DNA from: UBA2108 sp963925495
GTDB taxonomy: Bacteria; Bacteroidota; Bacteroidia; Flavobacteriales_G; Salibacteraceae
Assembly (NCBI GenBank): GCA_963925495.1
Contig: CAWUST010000067.1
Span: 1 to 30,832 of the forward strand
Direction: 5' to 3'
Length of the DNA stretch: 30,832 nt
Position numbers and translations under genes: made by a program. Shown piece by piece: positions 1 through 7,498 of this stretch. Within the stretch, counting starts at the first letter, position 1, and every line of letters begins with the position of its first letter. Under the pieces are notes generated by a model. The model was given only the letters and a program-made list of their open reading frames with translations. It had not been told where the DNA came from and made no database searches.

Positions 1-870
1 AAAAGTGGATTTCGCGGCAACAAACAGCTTTACAAATGTCACGTTTGCGGAAGACAGTTTGTAGGAGGTAATCGTATAGATTTTGAGCAATTATGGAATG
101 AATATCAGCTGGGTAAACAGACCCATTTACAGTTGTCAATAAAGTACAATTGTTCCAAAAGAACCATCCAAAGAAAACTTGATTTACATGAAATTGTTTT
201 AGAGGAAAAACAAGCAAGGCCAGTTATTGTTTTGATGGACACAACTTATTTTGGAAGAACGTTTGGGGTGATGCTTTTCAAGGATGAAATCACCAAAGAA
301 AACCTCTTGAAATATTATGTAAAAACAGAAACTAATAGCTTGTATATAAAAGGTATTGAGGAGCTAAAATCAAGAGGCTTTAGCATTCTAGCAATTGTCT
401 GTGATGGAAGGAGAGGATTGATTACTTCCTTCGGCAAAACACCCGTTCAAATGTGTCAATTCCATCAAGTTGCAATCATCAGAAGGTACATTACAAAAAA
501 ACCTAGACTACCTGCCTCTATTGAATTACAAGAGATAGTTCGACTGCTAGTCCGAACGGACAAAGAGTCACTTGAAGGCGCTCTAAATGACTGGTCTGTA
601 CATTGGGAATCCTTTTTGAAAGAGAGTACTTTTAACCCGAAAACGGGTAAAAGTAACTACACTCACAAAAGATTAAGGAGCGCTTATAGAAGCCTTAAAA
701 ACAACTTGCCGTGGCTATTTACTTGGTATGATTTAATTGAGTTAAAAATCCCAAATACTACCAATGCCATAGACGGTCATTTTGCCGATTTAAAAACTAA
801 ACTCAGGAACCATAATGGACTCTCAATGAATAAAAAAATGAAGTTTATTAATGGTTTTTTTAAGGTATGA
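1..870 (+). mobile_element. IS256-like transposase with zinc-binding N-terminus, 5' end outside window
   Basis: The open frame is already running at base 1 and stops with TGA at 868-870, so 289 residues of a longer transposase are visible. It starts in a zinc-ribbon-like segment (KCHVCGRQF, about codons 12-20); the partner cysteine pair should lie upstream. A helix-turn-helix-like stretch (SIKYNCSKRTIQRKL) follows. The DDE core shows MDTTYFGR (Asp at 238-240), IVCDGRRG (Asp at 403-405) and the MULE/IS256-type CQFHQ signature. The last motif reads TTNAIDGHF, with Asp (772-774) where I would expect the catalytic Glu. This resembles the variant zinc-binding IS256-type transposases common in Bacteroidota (family assignment from memory). 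The left end of the element is outside the window and I could not fix the right end. Activity is uncertain because of the Asp. Confidence 0.8.
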
Positions 871-887
871 AGGCTTCAAGAAATGAC

Positions 888-915
888 AAAGGAGCTATCC
901 TGAAATAGCTCCTTT
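888..915 (+). terminator. Hairpin after the transposase gene
   Basis: A perfect 10-bp stem (AAAGGAGCTA at 888-897 with TAGCTCCTTT at 906-915) and an 8-base loop begins 17 bases after the transposase stop. The stem ends in TTT but no long U tract follows, so it is a weak intrinsic terminator, or a hairpin that protects the IS transcript. Confidence 0.5.
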
Positions 916-1040
916 GAATTGATATTTCTATCAGCCATCAAGGGTATCCCTGGTAGGTTGCTCCACAGCAGAGCCTACTTCCGTTTATATTGACAAATCA
1001 AAAATAAGGACACTATTGATTAGTAATAAAAATGCCACAA

Positions 1041-1101
1041 AAAAACAGCATACTTTTTGTCCACTTGAAACTATTCACTCAAAAACAGCATACTTTTTGT
1101 C
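1041..1101. repeat. Two copies of a 21-base direct repeat, 40-base period
   Basis: Identical 21-base units occupy 1041-1061 and 1081-1101, separated by 19 unrelated bases. Each unit has five A, then the core CAGCATAC, then TTTTTGTC, so the A and T blocks can pair across the core. Two copies are too few for a CRISPR array. They could be protein-binding sites or a duplication left by the mobile element next to them. Confidence 0.75.
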
Positions 1102-1346
1102 TACTATACCTCTTATGTTTTACACCACTTTAAATTCATAAAACGTAATAATAGTTAGAGTACCCTCCAGTCGTTTTGACGCCTAATTGGTATTACTTAA
1201 AAAACTTTATTGCGATATCAAACATCTCGTTTCACTATAGGTATCCGATTTATGTTCCTTTGTGCGATTGGACGTCTTGCTCGTATTTAGCAAACCTATC
1301 ATTTGACTGAAAAGCCGATTGCCGTAGAAAGTTGTACCTTTAACCC

Positions 1347-1415
1347 TAGTTGTATTTTTTGTGAGAGAAAAACTCAACTATACGAAAAATGCCGCAATAT
1401 TGAGGCGTTTTTTTA
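1347..1415 (+). ncRNA. Candidate structured RNA 3' end: hairpin plus terminator-like hairpin
   Basis: TAGTTG (1347-1352) pairs with CAACTA (1375-1380), and inside it TTTTT (about 1356-1360) pairs with AAAAA (1368-1372) around the loop GTGAGAG. Just downstream, AAAATGCC (1386-1393) pairs with GGCGTTTT (1404-1411, one U-G pair) and runs into a T tract to 1414, which is an intrinsic-terminator shape on the + strand. No coding sequence leads into it, and the 200 bases upstream look richer in GC than their surroundings. This could be a small RNA or a relic of a mobile element; I recognise no RNA family. Confidence 0.35.
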
Positions 1416-1448
1416 TCGGGCAACACTAAACTAGAGTATTGTTTTTGA

Positions 1449-1479
1449 AGTTTATTAAATAGTTAGACGCTAATAAACT
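1449..1479. terminator. Inverted repeat downstream of the B12 operon
   Basis: AGTTTATTA (1449-1457) and TAATAAACT (1471-1479) form a perfect 9-bp stem with a 13-base loop, 33 bases beyond the stop of the last B12 operon gene. It is nearly all A-U and lacks a strong U tract, so it is at best a weak terminator for the leftward operon. Confidence 0.35.
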
Positions 1480-1511
1480 CTAAAATATTCGTTTCAAAAA
1501 ATATTTATTGA

Positions 1512-2567
1512 TTAATAAAACCCAAAAGCTTGGGGAATTATTCCTGCCGGATAGTTTTGCAATAGAATTCCACTTGGAGCCATTACCAAAATCTCTCCTG
1601 TACTTACGTAATCATTTACGTTGCTTACAAATAGATTTCCATTTACGGGATTCACTCCCAAACCATAAAACAATTGCCCTGATTTTTGAGAAAACAGAGA
1701 ACTTGGCTCACTTAAAATGTTCAAGTTAATCTCATACACCCCGCCTTTTAAAAAATAAGCTTTATCCCCATTTTTATTCAATCTTAATCTAGTAGGTGAG
1801 TTTTCAATATCCAAAAACTGGTAATGGAGTTTCGATGTTCTTTCTCCTTTTTTAATTTGATAAATACTGGCTTTTTCTCTATCATTTTTGTTGAACCCGC
1901 CCGTACAAAGTATCCATATATTACCCAAAGAATCTTGAATAATGGATTCGGGATCCTTCCCTACTTTTATTTGACTTTCTAAAACACCACTTTCCAAATC
2001 AATCCAATCTATTGTGTTTTTTGTCCTATTACAAGCCAATAATACATTGTCCTTTATTTGCATTTCCTCTAACCAACCCCAGTCAAAAACGAAAACTTTA
2101 CTTGAAACAGAAAAGTCATTTAAACTTATAGATACTAGAGAATTAGAACCCATAGAACTTAGTAATAATTCATTTTTATATCGAACCAAATACCGAGGAG
2201 CACCACTTACTTTAAGTTCTTTAACCAAAGTAAAATCTTTTAAATTAATTACATGAATCAAGTTGCTATTATTAACTACCACAAATGCAAGTGAATCCAC
2301 TACCAAAACAGATTGCGCCACGTCTCCTACCCCTCTTTGGTTTGCGTTTTCAAATATTCTGTTCTGAATCTTCTGCTTTTGAAGATCAACAACGGAAATG
2401 CTAGCATTTCCAAAACCAAAATTCCCTTCATTCACCACCAAAACACCTTTTATCACTTTTTCAATTTCGGCGGATTCCACTTGGTCATATTGTGGGCCAA
2501 AATCCGTGCTCTTTTCACAAGAAATAAGAGCAGTACATAAGAATGCAAAGAGGATTAACTTTTTCAT
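1512..2567 (-). CDS. BtuG-like surface lipoprotein, DUF5074/YncE-type beta-propeller
   Basis: This is a 351-residue lipoprotein. The N-terminus has a lysine-flanked hydrophobic stretch ending in a lipobox, LISC, with Cys17 as the lipidated residue. From about residue 40 the chain is made of propeller-like strands. The first blade (VVNEGNFGFGNASISVVD, then GDVAQSV) matches the DUF5074 signature found in proteins encoded next to B12 receptors in Bacteroidota. BtuG proteins of Bacteroides are such propellers, bind cobalamin tightly at the surface and cap BtuB. Here the ATG overlaps the receptor stop codon (ATGA), and the whole set lies under a cobalamin riboswitch, so a BtuG role is well supported by context. 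Binding residues cannot be judged by eye. It is the last gene of the operon. Confidence 0.8.
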   Translation of the reverse strand: MKKLILFAFLCTALISCEKSTDFGPQYDQVESAEIEKVIKGVLVVNEGNFGFGNASISVVDLQKQKIQNRIFENANQRGVGDVAQSVLVVDSLAFVVVNNSNLIHVINLKDFTLVKELKVSGAPRYLVRYKNELLLSSMGSNSLVSISLNDFSVSSKVFVFDWGWLEEMQIKDNVLLACNRTKNTIDWIDLESGVLESQIKVGKDPESIIQDSLGNIWILCTGGFNKNDREKASIYQIKKGERTSKLHYQFLDIENSPTRLRLNKNGDKAYFLKGGVYEINLNILSEPSSLFSQKSGQLFYGLGVNPVNGNLFVSNVNDYVSTGEILVMAPSGILLQNYPAGIIPQAFGFY

Positions 2568-4447
2568 TTCAGCGAATAACTTAATGTAAAAGTATAATTC
2601 CTTCCTGCCATTGGACGATTAGCAACACTCTGAAATGGTTCATTAAAAAGATTGTTTACCTTAAAAGAAATTTGAATTTTATTTTTCTTTTTAATTGTAA
2701 AAAAATATGACGCAGTAAAATCAGCTAAAAAGTAACTCGGCAACCAAGCCGTATTTTCAGAATTGATATAACGCTGATTGATATATTGATGGCTGTAAGT
2801 TACATTCAGTTTTTTCCATTTCCACCCCAAATTAAATTGAGCTCTGTGGCCAGGAACATACAACAATTGATTGTGATCTCTATCTTTACTTACATTCCAA
2901 TTGTAAGCCCATTTAGCGCTCAACAAATTTCCGACAACATTTTTTACAATACCCAAATTTGCCTCTAAGCCATAGGATTTAACCCGACTAACATTAGAAA
3001 CCCTCCAAATTCCAGAAGGATCTGGGCTCCATAAAATCCAATCTGAAATATCAGAATAATAGCCGCTAATTCGGTAATTAATCACACTTTTTTTCAATTG
3101 TTTGTTTCCCTGAAAATTCAATTCACTCGAAATCCCTTTTTCTGGTTTTAAATTTGGGTTTCCACCTTCTCCCCAAAACAAATCATTCATACTTGGTATG
3201 GCACCATGGTAGGAAAGGTTGGCAGATATTTTCAACAAATTCTTAATGGCTTTGTAACCCAAATTGGCTGAGGGTAAAAAAGGAAGCGAAGCCTTATCTA
3301 TAAAATGTGATTTAATCAACACACCTGACTTCCATTTTTTATTCATTTCCCATTGAAAATCATGAATCATTTGAAATTCATTTCTAAATTTCGTGCTACC
3401 GTATTTATCATTAAAAGCTTCCACGAAATCGTATAAAAAAGAAGAACTAGATTTTACCTTTTTAAACAAGATATACCTCCACCTTTCTTGTACAAAAAAG
3501 TTATCCTCTTTGCTTTTAGATTCTAATTGAATGTTTCCATTTTCATATTCTAAAACAGAACTTTTTAAACCTGCTTTAAGTTCACCTTGCAATTTTTTTC
3601 CAAAATAAGACCATCTTAAAAATCCTATATTTTGATAATCATTTTGAAATTCATTGACGTTTTCTTGTTGGTTTAACTTGGGCAAATTCCTATCGCTTTC
3701 TTGATGAATAAAATACAATTGAACAATGTTTTCTTTGTCCATTAGCCATCCGACATTTCCGGTTACATTCAAATTCAGAAATTCCGCATCTTTCATCTCC
3801 TCCTTTGGAATAGCAGGTTTAGAAGGATTTAAGTACTGGAAGTCGTTTTTAGAATTAATATAGGCAAACCGAATATCTGCAAATAATTTTTTATTGGACA
3901 ACGCTATTCTACCATTAGTTTTATAAGTGGAAAAACTACCAATGGATTGAGAAAGGTTTATTTGTGTTCCTTTTCCAAAACTTGGGACATTTTCTAATTT
4001 TACACTTCCACCCAAACTGCTAGAACCATCAATCAAACTTGATGCTCCATAATGAACATCAACTTCATCCGTCGCATTCATATTGAAAAGAGAAAGGTCG
4101 AAAGTTCCGTTCATGCTCGAATTTAATGAAATACCATTCCAATAAATTTTAGTATGACTGGAACCCATTCCTCTGAACGAAACAGTACTCAATGCTCCTG
4201 TTCCATAGTTTTTAATAAATACATCACTGGCTTTATTTAAAATTTCATCGAGAGAAGCATTTGGGTTTGCTTGTAAAATAGAACTGTCAATGGAGTTAAT
4301 GGTATAATTATTTGAAGGTTTTACCCCATAAATTTCTACATCATTCAGCATTATGGCTGTGTCCAATTTTTGGGCATTGAGTTTGTTTAGACTCAAATAA
4401 AAAAATCCAATTATAAGCAGAGTTTTTATACCTGTAAAAACGCTCAT
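2564..4447 (-). CDS. btuB: TonB-dependent outer-membrane receptor, vitamin B12 (BtuB type)
   Basis: This 627-residue protein has a signal peptide (about 1-25), a TonB-box-like segment (IMLNDVEIYG), a plug domain (about 45-150, with SFRGMGSSHTKIYWNGI) and a 22-strand-type beta-barrel ending in YTFTLSYSLK. The length is close to BtuB (about 600 residues) and well below SusC-type receptors, and there is no N-terminal carboxypeptidase-like domain. Substrate is inferred from context: it lies in a riboswitch-led operon and is translationally coupled (ATGA overlap) to a BtuG-like lipoprotein. It would import cobalamin across the outer membrane using TonB energy. There are 60 untranslated bases between it and the gene upstream. 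No inner-membrane BtuCDF gene is in the window. Confidence 0.85.
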   Translation of the reverse strand: MSVFTGIKTLLIIGFFYLSLNKLNAQKLDTAIMLNDVEIYGVKPSNNYTINSIDSSILQANPNASLDEILNKASDVFIKNYGTGALSTVSFRGMGSSHTKIYWNGISLNSSMNGTFDLSLFNMNATDEVDVHYGASSLIDGSSSLGGSVKLENVPSFGKGTQINLSQSIGSFSTYKTNGRIALSNKKLFADIRFAYINSKNDFQYLNPSKPAIPKEEMKDAEFLNLNVTGNVGWLMDKENIVQLYFIHQESDRNLPKLNQQENVNEFQNDYQNIGFLRWSYFGKKLQGELKAGLKSSVLEYENGNIQLESKSKEDNFFVQERWRYILFKKVKSSSSFLYDFVEAFNDKYGSTKFRNEFQMIHDFQWEMNKKWKSGVLIKSHFIDKASLPFLPSANLGYKAIKNLLKISANLSYHGAIPSMNDLFWGEGGNPNLKPEKGISSELNFQGNKQLKKSVINYRISGYYSDISDWILWSPDPSGIWRVSNVSRVKSYGLEANLGIVKNVVGNLLSAKWAYNWNVSKDRDHNQLLYVPGHRAQFNLGWKWKKLNVTYSHQYINQRYINSENTAWLPSYFLADFTASYFFTIKKKNKIQISFKVNNLFNEPFQSVANRPMAGRNYTFTLSYSLK

Positions 4448-4507
4448 TTTATTAATATTCAGCTCGTTATATTTTATTATTTAAATTTTTTACCGAAAGA
4501 AATACTA

Positions 4508-5503
4508 TCATAACTTCACGATTTTTTGCCTAGAAATATCGCTATTAACAGCAATTTCCAAAAAATAAATCCCCGGTTTTAGTTCTTCTAAATTTAATTC
4601 TTGGTTATTAAGTTTGCCTTTTATAATTTCAGTTCCTGAAAAATTTAAAATTCTTATGCTCACTTTTTCCGGAACACCTAAAACATTCAAATTGGAACTA
4701 AAAGGATTCGGGTATACTCGATAATTGGAAGCTTGATTTTGAAAAGAAGGATCAGAAAGAAATATTTCGCCTTTATAGTTTATTAAACCAACGGCCTCCA
4801 AATCAAATCCACCTGTATACCATTCCCCATTTTTAAAATCGGTTGGATATGGGTCATTTATCATCCTGCCCTTGCTATCCCGTGAAGAATGAGCAGTATC
4901 AATTGAACCAATAACGTCTACTACTCTTATGTGAGTAATGCTATCCGAATTTAGCCCAACAATATTTTCCATTTCTTGAAGATCAAAAGGAGTTCCATAT
5001 TGCCCTTTATACTTACCTGCTAAATTGTGAAGTTCGGAGGCATCTAATAAATCGAAGGAACCAATTTGTGAGTTTGTATCCGTTTCGGAAAAGGAAGGAA
5101 AACGAAAAAAGTTAATCCCATCGGAGCTTATTTCAACAAAAGCCAATTCGAGAAAATCGTTATTGAAAGAGTTTTCAAAAACACAAAAATCTGCCCCAGT
5201 TCCATTAAAAACAATACCGTTAAAACTTGTTGTAGCTATTCCAGAATCACCTAAACTTATTGCACGAGGATCGCTTTTCCCAATGGCATATTCTGTTTTT
5301 CCAAAATTCACCTGACCCAAGTTCTTGTTTGCCACATCAATAAAACCACGGGTAACGACACATTCGCTAACCCATGATTTTATAATAACCGAATCCCTAT
5401 AAATAGCTGTGGAACCAGCAGTTCCAAACGCTGGAGCAAAACTACCCTGCGCAAAAACACCGTTTAGAACCAACGATAATATTAGGATGAATGAACACCT
5501 CAA
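4508..5503 (-). CDS. T9SS-exported surface protein of unknown function in the B12 operon
   Basis: This 331-residue protein has a signal peptide (SFILILSLVLNGVFAQG). A central region (about 85-245) contains GADFCVFEN, AFVEISSDG and GGFDLEAVGLI and looks like a compact all-beta fold. The last 70 residues form a T9SS type A sorting domain starting at YPNPF and ending in a basic tail. The start is TTG at 5501-5503: the frame has no ATG or GTG between the upstream stop and the signal peptide, and the TTG overlaps the TGA of the preceding gene, so it is probably translated by coupling. I recall similar proteins beside BtuB genes in Bacteroidota but know no assigned function. Binding or handling cobalamin or other corrinoids at the cell surface is inferred only from the operon. 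Confidence 0.75.
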   Translation of the reverse strand: MRCSFILILSLVLNGVFAQGSFAPAFGTAGSTAIYRDSVIIKSWVSECVVTRGFIDVANKNLGQVNFGKTEYAIGKSDPRAISLGDSGIATTSFNGIVFNGTGADFCVFENSFNNDFLELAFVEISSDGINFFRFPSFSETDTNSQIGSFDLLDASELHNLAGKYKGQYGTPFDLQEMENIVGLNSDSITHIRVVDVIGSIDTAHSSRDSKGRMINDPYPTDFKNGEWYTGGFDLEAVGLINYKGEIFLSDPSFQNQASNYRVYPNPFSSNLNVLGVPEKVSIRILNFSGTEIIKGKLNNQELNLEELKPGIYFLEIAVNSDISRQKIVKL

Positions 5504-7017
5504 TTTATCATTATTTTTTGAAATGCTTGTTCATTTCCATCCCCTAAAGTAAGAATATATAATCCTGTTGGAAACTCAGAAACTAAAATCTCTCCTGAAC
5601 TGGGTAGGTTACCAGAAATAATCATGCGACCACTCATGTCACTCAAAGAAAAAGATTTTTCAGTTGAGTTTTGCATTTTTATATGAATAACATCTTGAGT
5701 CGGGTTTGGATAAACTGAAAAAATCAAATTATTAGTGATTTGTTTTACTCCATTTTTAATATCAAGATTTATATACACTTCAGCAGAATCAACTAAACCA
5801 TATTCGTCTGTGATTCTGTAACGAATTGTATCCATACCAATCGATTCGCTAGCGGTATATACCAACTTTCCAGTTGACGTTATTAGAACATTGCCTTTAC
5901 TTGGCATTTTTCTAATTGCAATCTTTAGAGAATCCATAGCTTCATCTTCATCGTTTTTTAAAATTTGAAGAGTATCAGCCGTATTTTTAACAATAGTGAA
6001 AGTATCATTTACAGCATCCGGGGCTTTGTTGATTAGCAAAACAAATTCTGCAGTATCGGAAAGTAAGTCGACATCAGTAATCGAATACCAACAAGTATCC
6101 CAGCCATAAGCATTTGTATTTTGAATTAATTGAATGGTTCCATCTGTCTTTACCTTTACAGTCCCCTGCTTAAATGGAGAAATAATATTCATGTTCGTAA
6201 CGATCAAGGAGCCATCAGGATCTTTGTCGTTTGTCAAAACTTTATACGAATTTGCTATTCCATCAAACGCAGAAAGAAACTGATCGTCTTCGGCAACTGG
6301 TCTAAATTTATTAGAACTATTTAAATATACTAAACTATCGAGGCAAACATAAGTGGGCGTATTAATACCAAATTGGCCCATATCTGTCGATTCAAAATTT
6401 AGATTAACTTCATCCACTCTGCCCAAAGATTTCAGATTTATCCAAGACCAATCATTTACAATGTAATCTTTGGTGTTATCTGAGAATCGATAATCTGCCA
6501 AGTAAAAAACAACTTCAGAAGTTTTGTTTCCATCTTGGTATCCCTTTATTATCACTCTAAAAAAATCGGTATCGTTTCCAGAAGCTCCACCAAATTTCTT
6601 GCTAAACACATTACCATCTCTAATCGTTTTGTAAGCATAAGTAGAGTTGTTGAGCGAAAACCCATAAATAGAATCTCCGATAATAGATTCAGTAAATGTA
6701 ATTTGAGCAGATGAATAAGCCACAGCATAACTCATACTATTGTTAGCGCCATTTCCTGATATACTCGAGTACTGATTACTCCATTTACCAATTACTGTAT
6801 CGGTTTTACTAGAAAAAGAAAATCCATTCCAACTGCCATATTTCGAGTTATAACGATTCCAGAAGTGTCCGGCACCACTTACAACACCTTGATCTTTTTT
6901 ATTGCCATTGTAACTTGAATCCACTTTTGAAATCACGTTTTCGAATCCACTTACCGTTTGCCCGTAAGCACATACTGATCCCAATAAGGATAATCCCCAA
7001 ATAATTTTTTTAATCAT
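5500..7017 (-). CDS. DUF4465-like (BtuH-type) protein with cadherin-like repeats and T9SS tail
   Basis: This is the first gene of the B12 operon. I place the start at ATG 7015-7017, giving 505 residues that begin with a signal peptide (MIKKIIWGLSLLGSVCAYGQ); the frame is open to 7104, but that part is riboswitch leader. Residues about 20-245 resemble DUF4465: the segments SGAGHFWNRYNSKYGSWNGF and GNDTDFFRVIIKGYQDG, with aromatic and Gly-rich turns. Two cadherin/Ig-like modules follow (VLTNDKDPDGS and ILKNDEDEAMDS, each with a YRITD/YSITD-like strand), then a type A sorting domain from YPNPTQD to the end. As I recall, DUF4465 proteins include BtuH, a lipoprotein cobalamin binder of gut Bacteroides; here the lipobox is absent and a T9SS tail takes its place. 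The family call rests on eye-read motifs, and the riboswitch context supports it strongly. Confidence 0.75.
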   Translation of the reverse strand: MIKKIIWGLSLLGSVCAYGQTVSGFENVISKVDSSYNGNKKDQGVVSGAGHFWNRYNSKYGSWNGFSFSSKTDTVIGKWSNQYSSISGNGANNSMSYAVAYSSAQITFTESIIGDSIYGFSLNNSTYAYKTIRDGNVFSKKFGGASGNDTDFFRVIIKGYQDGNKTSEVVFYLADYRFSDNTKDYIVNDWSWINLKSLGRVDEVNLNFESTDMGQFGINTPTYVCLDSLVYLNSSNKFRPVAEDDQFLSAFDGIANSYKVLTNDKDPDGSLIVTNMNIISPFKQGTVKVKTDGTIQLIQNTNAYGWDTCWYSITDVDLLSDTAEFVLLINKAPDAVNDTFTIVKNTADTLQILKNDEDEAMDSLKIAIRKMPSKGNVLITSTGKLVYTASESIGMDTIRYRITDEYGLVDSAEVYINLDIKNGVKQITNNLIFSVYPNPTQDVIHIKMQNSTEKSFSLSDMSGRMIISGNLPSSGEILVSEFPTGLYILTLGDGNEQAFQKIMIN

Positions 7018-7108
7018 GCTTAAAAAATGTTTTCGACAGCTTTTATTTTTTTCGCCATCACTTATTTTACAATTACAGGTTTTACCCGAACCTATACTTA
7101 TCAAAAAA

Positions 7109-7274
7109 ATTGGCAGGTCTTCTGACTGAGTTCTCTTTCTTGCCTTCCCCTTATTTTATTAAGAGTGGCTGTAGTTGAAAGATTTTTATGAACTTTACAG
7201 CTGCGGATACAGTTTTCGATTTACACGAAATTCCCTTTTCACCACCTTTTACGAAATGAAATTAATGGCACCAA
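7109..7274 (-). promoter_or_regulatory. Cobalamin (adenosylcobalamin-type) riboswitch
   Basis: Read on the minus strand from about 7274, the canonical blocks occur in order: GGTGCC, then GGTGAAAAGGGAAT (about 7245-7232), TGTATCCGCAGCTGTAA (about 7212-7196), CTACAGCCACT (about 7174-7164), GGGGAAGGC (about 7150-7142), and the B12 box CAGTCAGAAGACCTGCC (about 7128-7112). TTGG at the 5' end (7274-7271) can pair with CCAA at the 3' end to close P1. These are the expected elements of the cobalamin riboswitch. About 90 leader bases follow before ATG 7017; they hold a short AGGTT/AACCT hairpin and an AAAAAAT/ATTTTTT pairing near the start codon, which may be the expression platform. Repression of the operon at high B12 is inferred from the family. 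Confidence 0.95.
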
Positions 7275-7452
7275 AATTCAGCAACAATATTAAGCTAATT
7301 TAAAGACAATTTAATAAATAAAAACTAAATTTATATTCAGTCTTACAATGGTCACAAACTACATTACAAAACCTCTTAGCTCAGTAAAATTACAGGATAG
7401 AAAAGACGAAATTTAAATTTTATAAAAAGCGTTTTAGTTTTATTCTTGAATC

Positions 7453-7484
7453 TAGCCAAAATTTATAACATACTATTTTGGCTA
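7453..7484. terminator. Hairpin downstream of the VWA gene
   Basis: TAGCCAAAAT (7453-7462) and ATTTTGGCTA (7475-7484) form a perfect 10-bp stem with a 12-base loop, 14 bases beyond the stop of the leftward VWA gene. No long U tract follows, so termination strength is uncertain. It separates that gene from the B12 riboswitch. Confidence 0.5.
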
Positions 7485-7498
7485 AAATAATACCAATA

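Larger units (their letters stand above)
871..1511. other. Gene-free stretch between transposase and B12 operon
   Basis: I found no convincing protein gene here on either strand. It holds the post-transposase hairpin, an imperfect hairpin (GTAGG at 953-957 with CCTAC at 974-978), a 21-base direct repeat, a candidate structured RNA ending in a terminator-like hairpin, and a long inverted repeat near 1449-1479. The right end of the IS probably lies here. The ORF that starts at 1508 on the + strand is antisense to the lipoprotein gene and is not counted. Confidence 0.6.

Noticed and set aside
1041..1101. CRISPR array
   Set aside because: There are only two repeat copies of 21 bases, a single 19-base spacer, and no cas genes in the window.
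7018..7104. 29-residue N-terminal extension of the first B12 operon protein
   Set aside because: It overlaps the leader after the riboswitch and puts a Lys/Cys-rich segment before a perfectly placed signal peptide that starts with Met at 7017.
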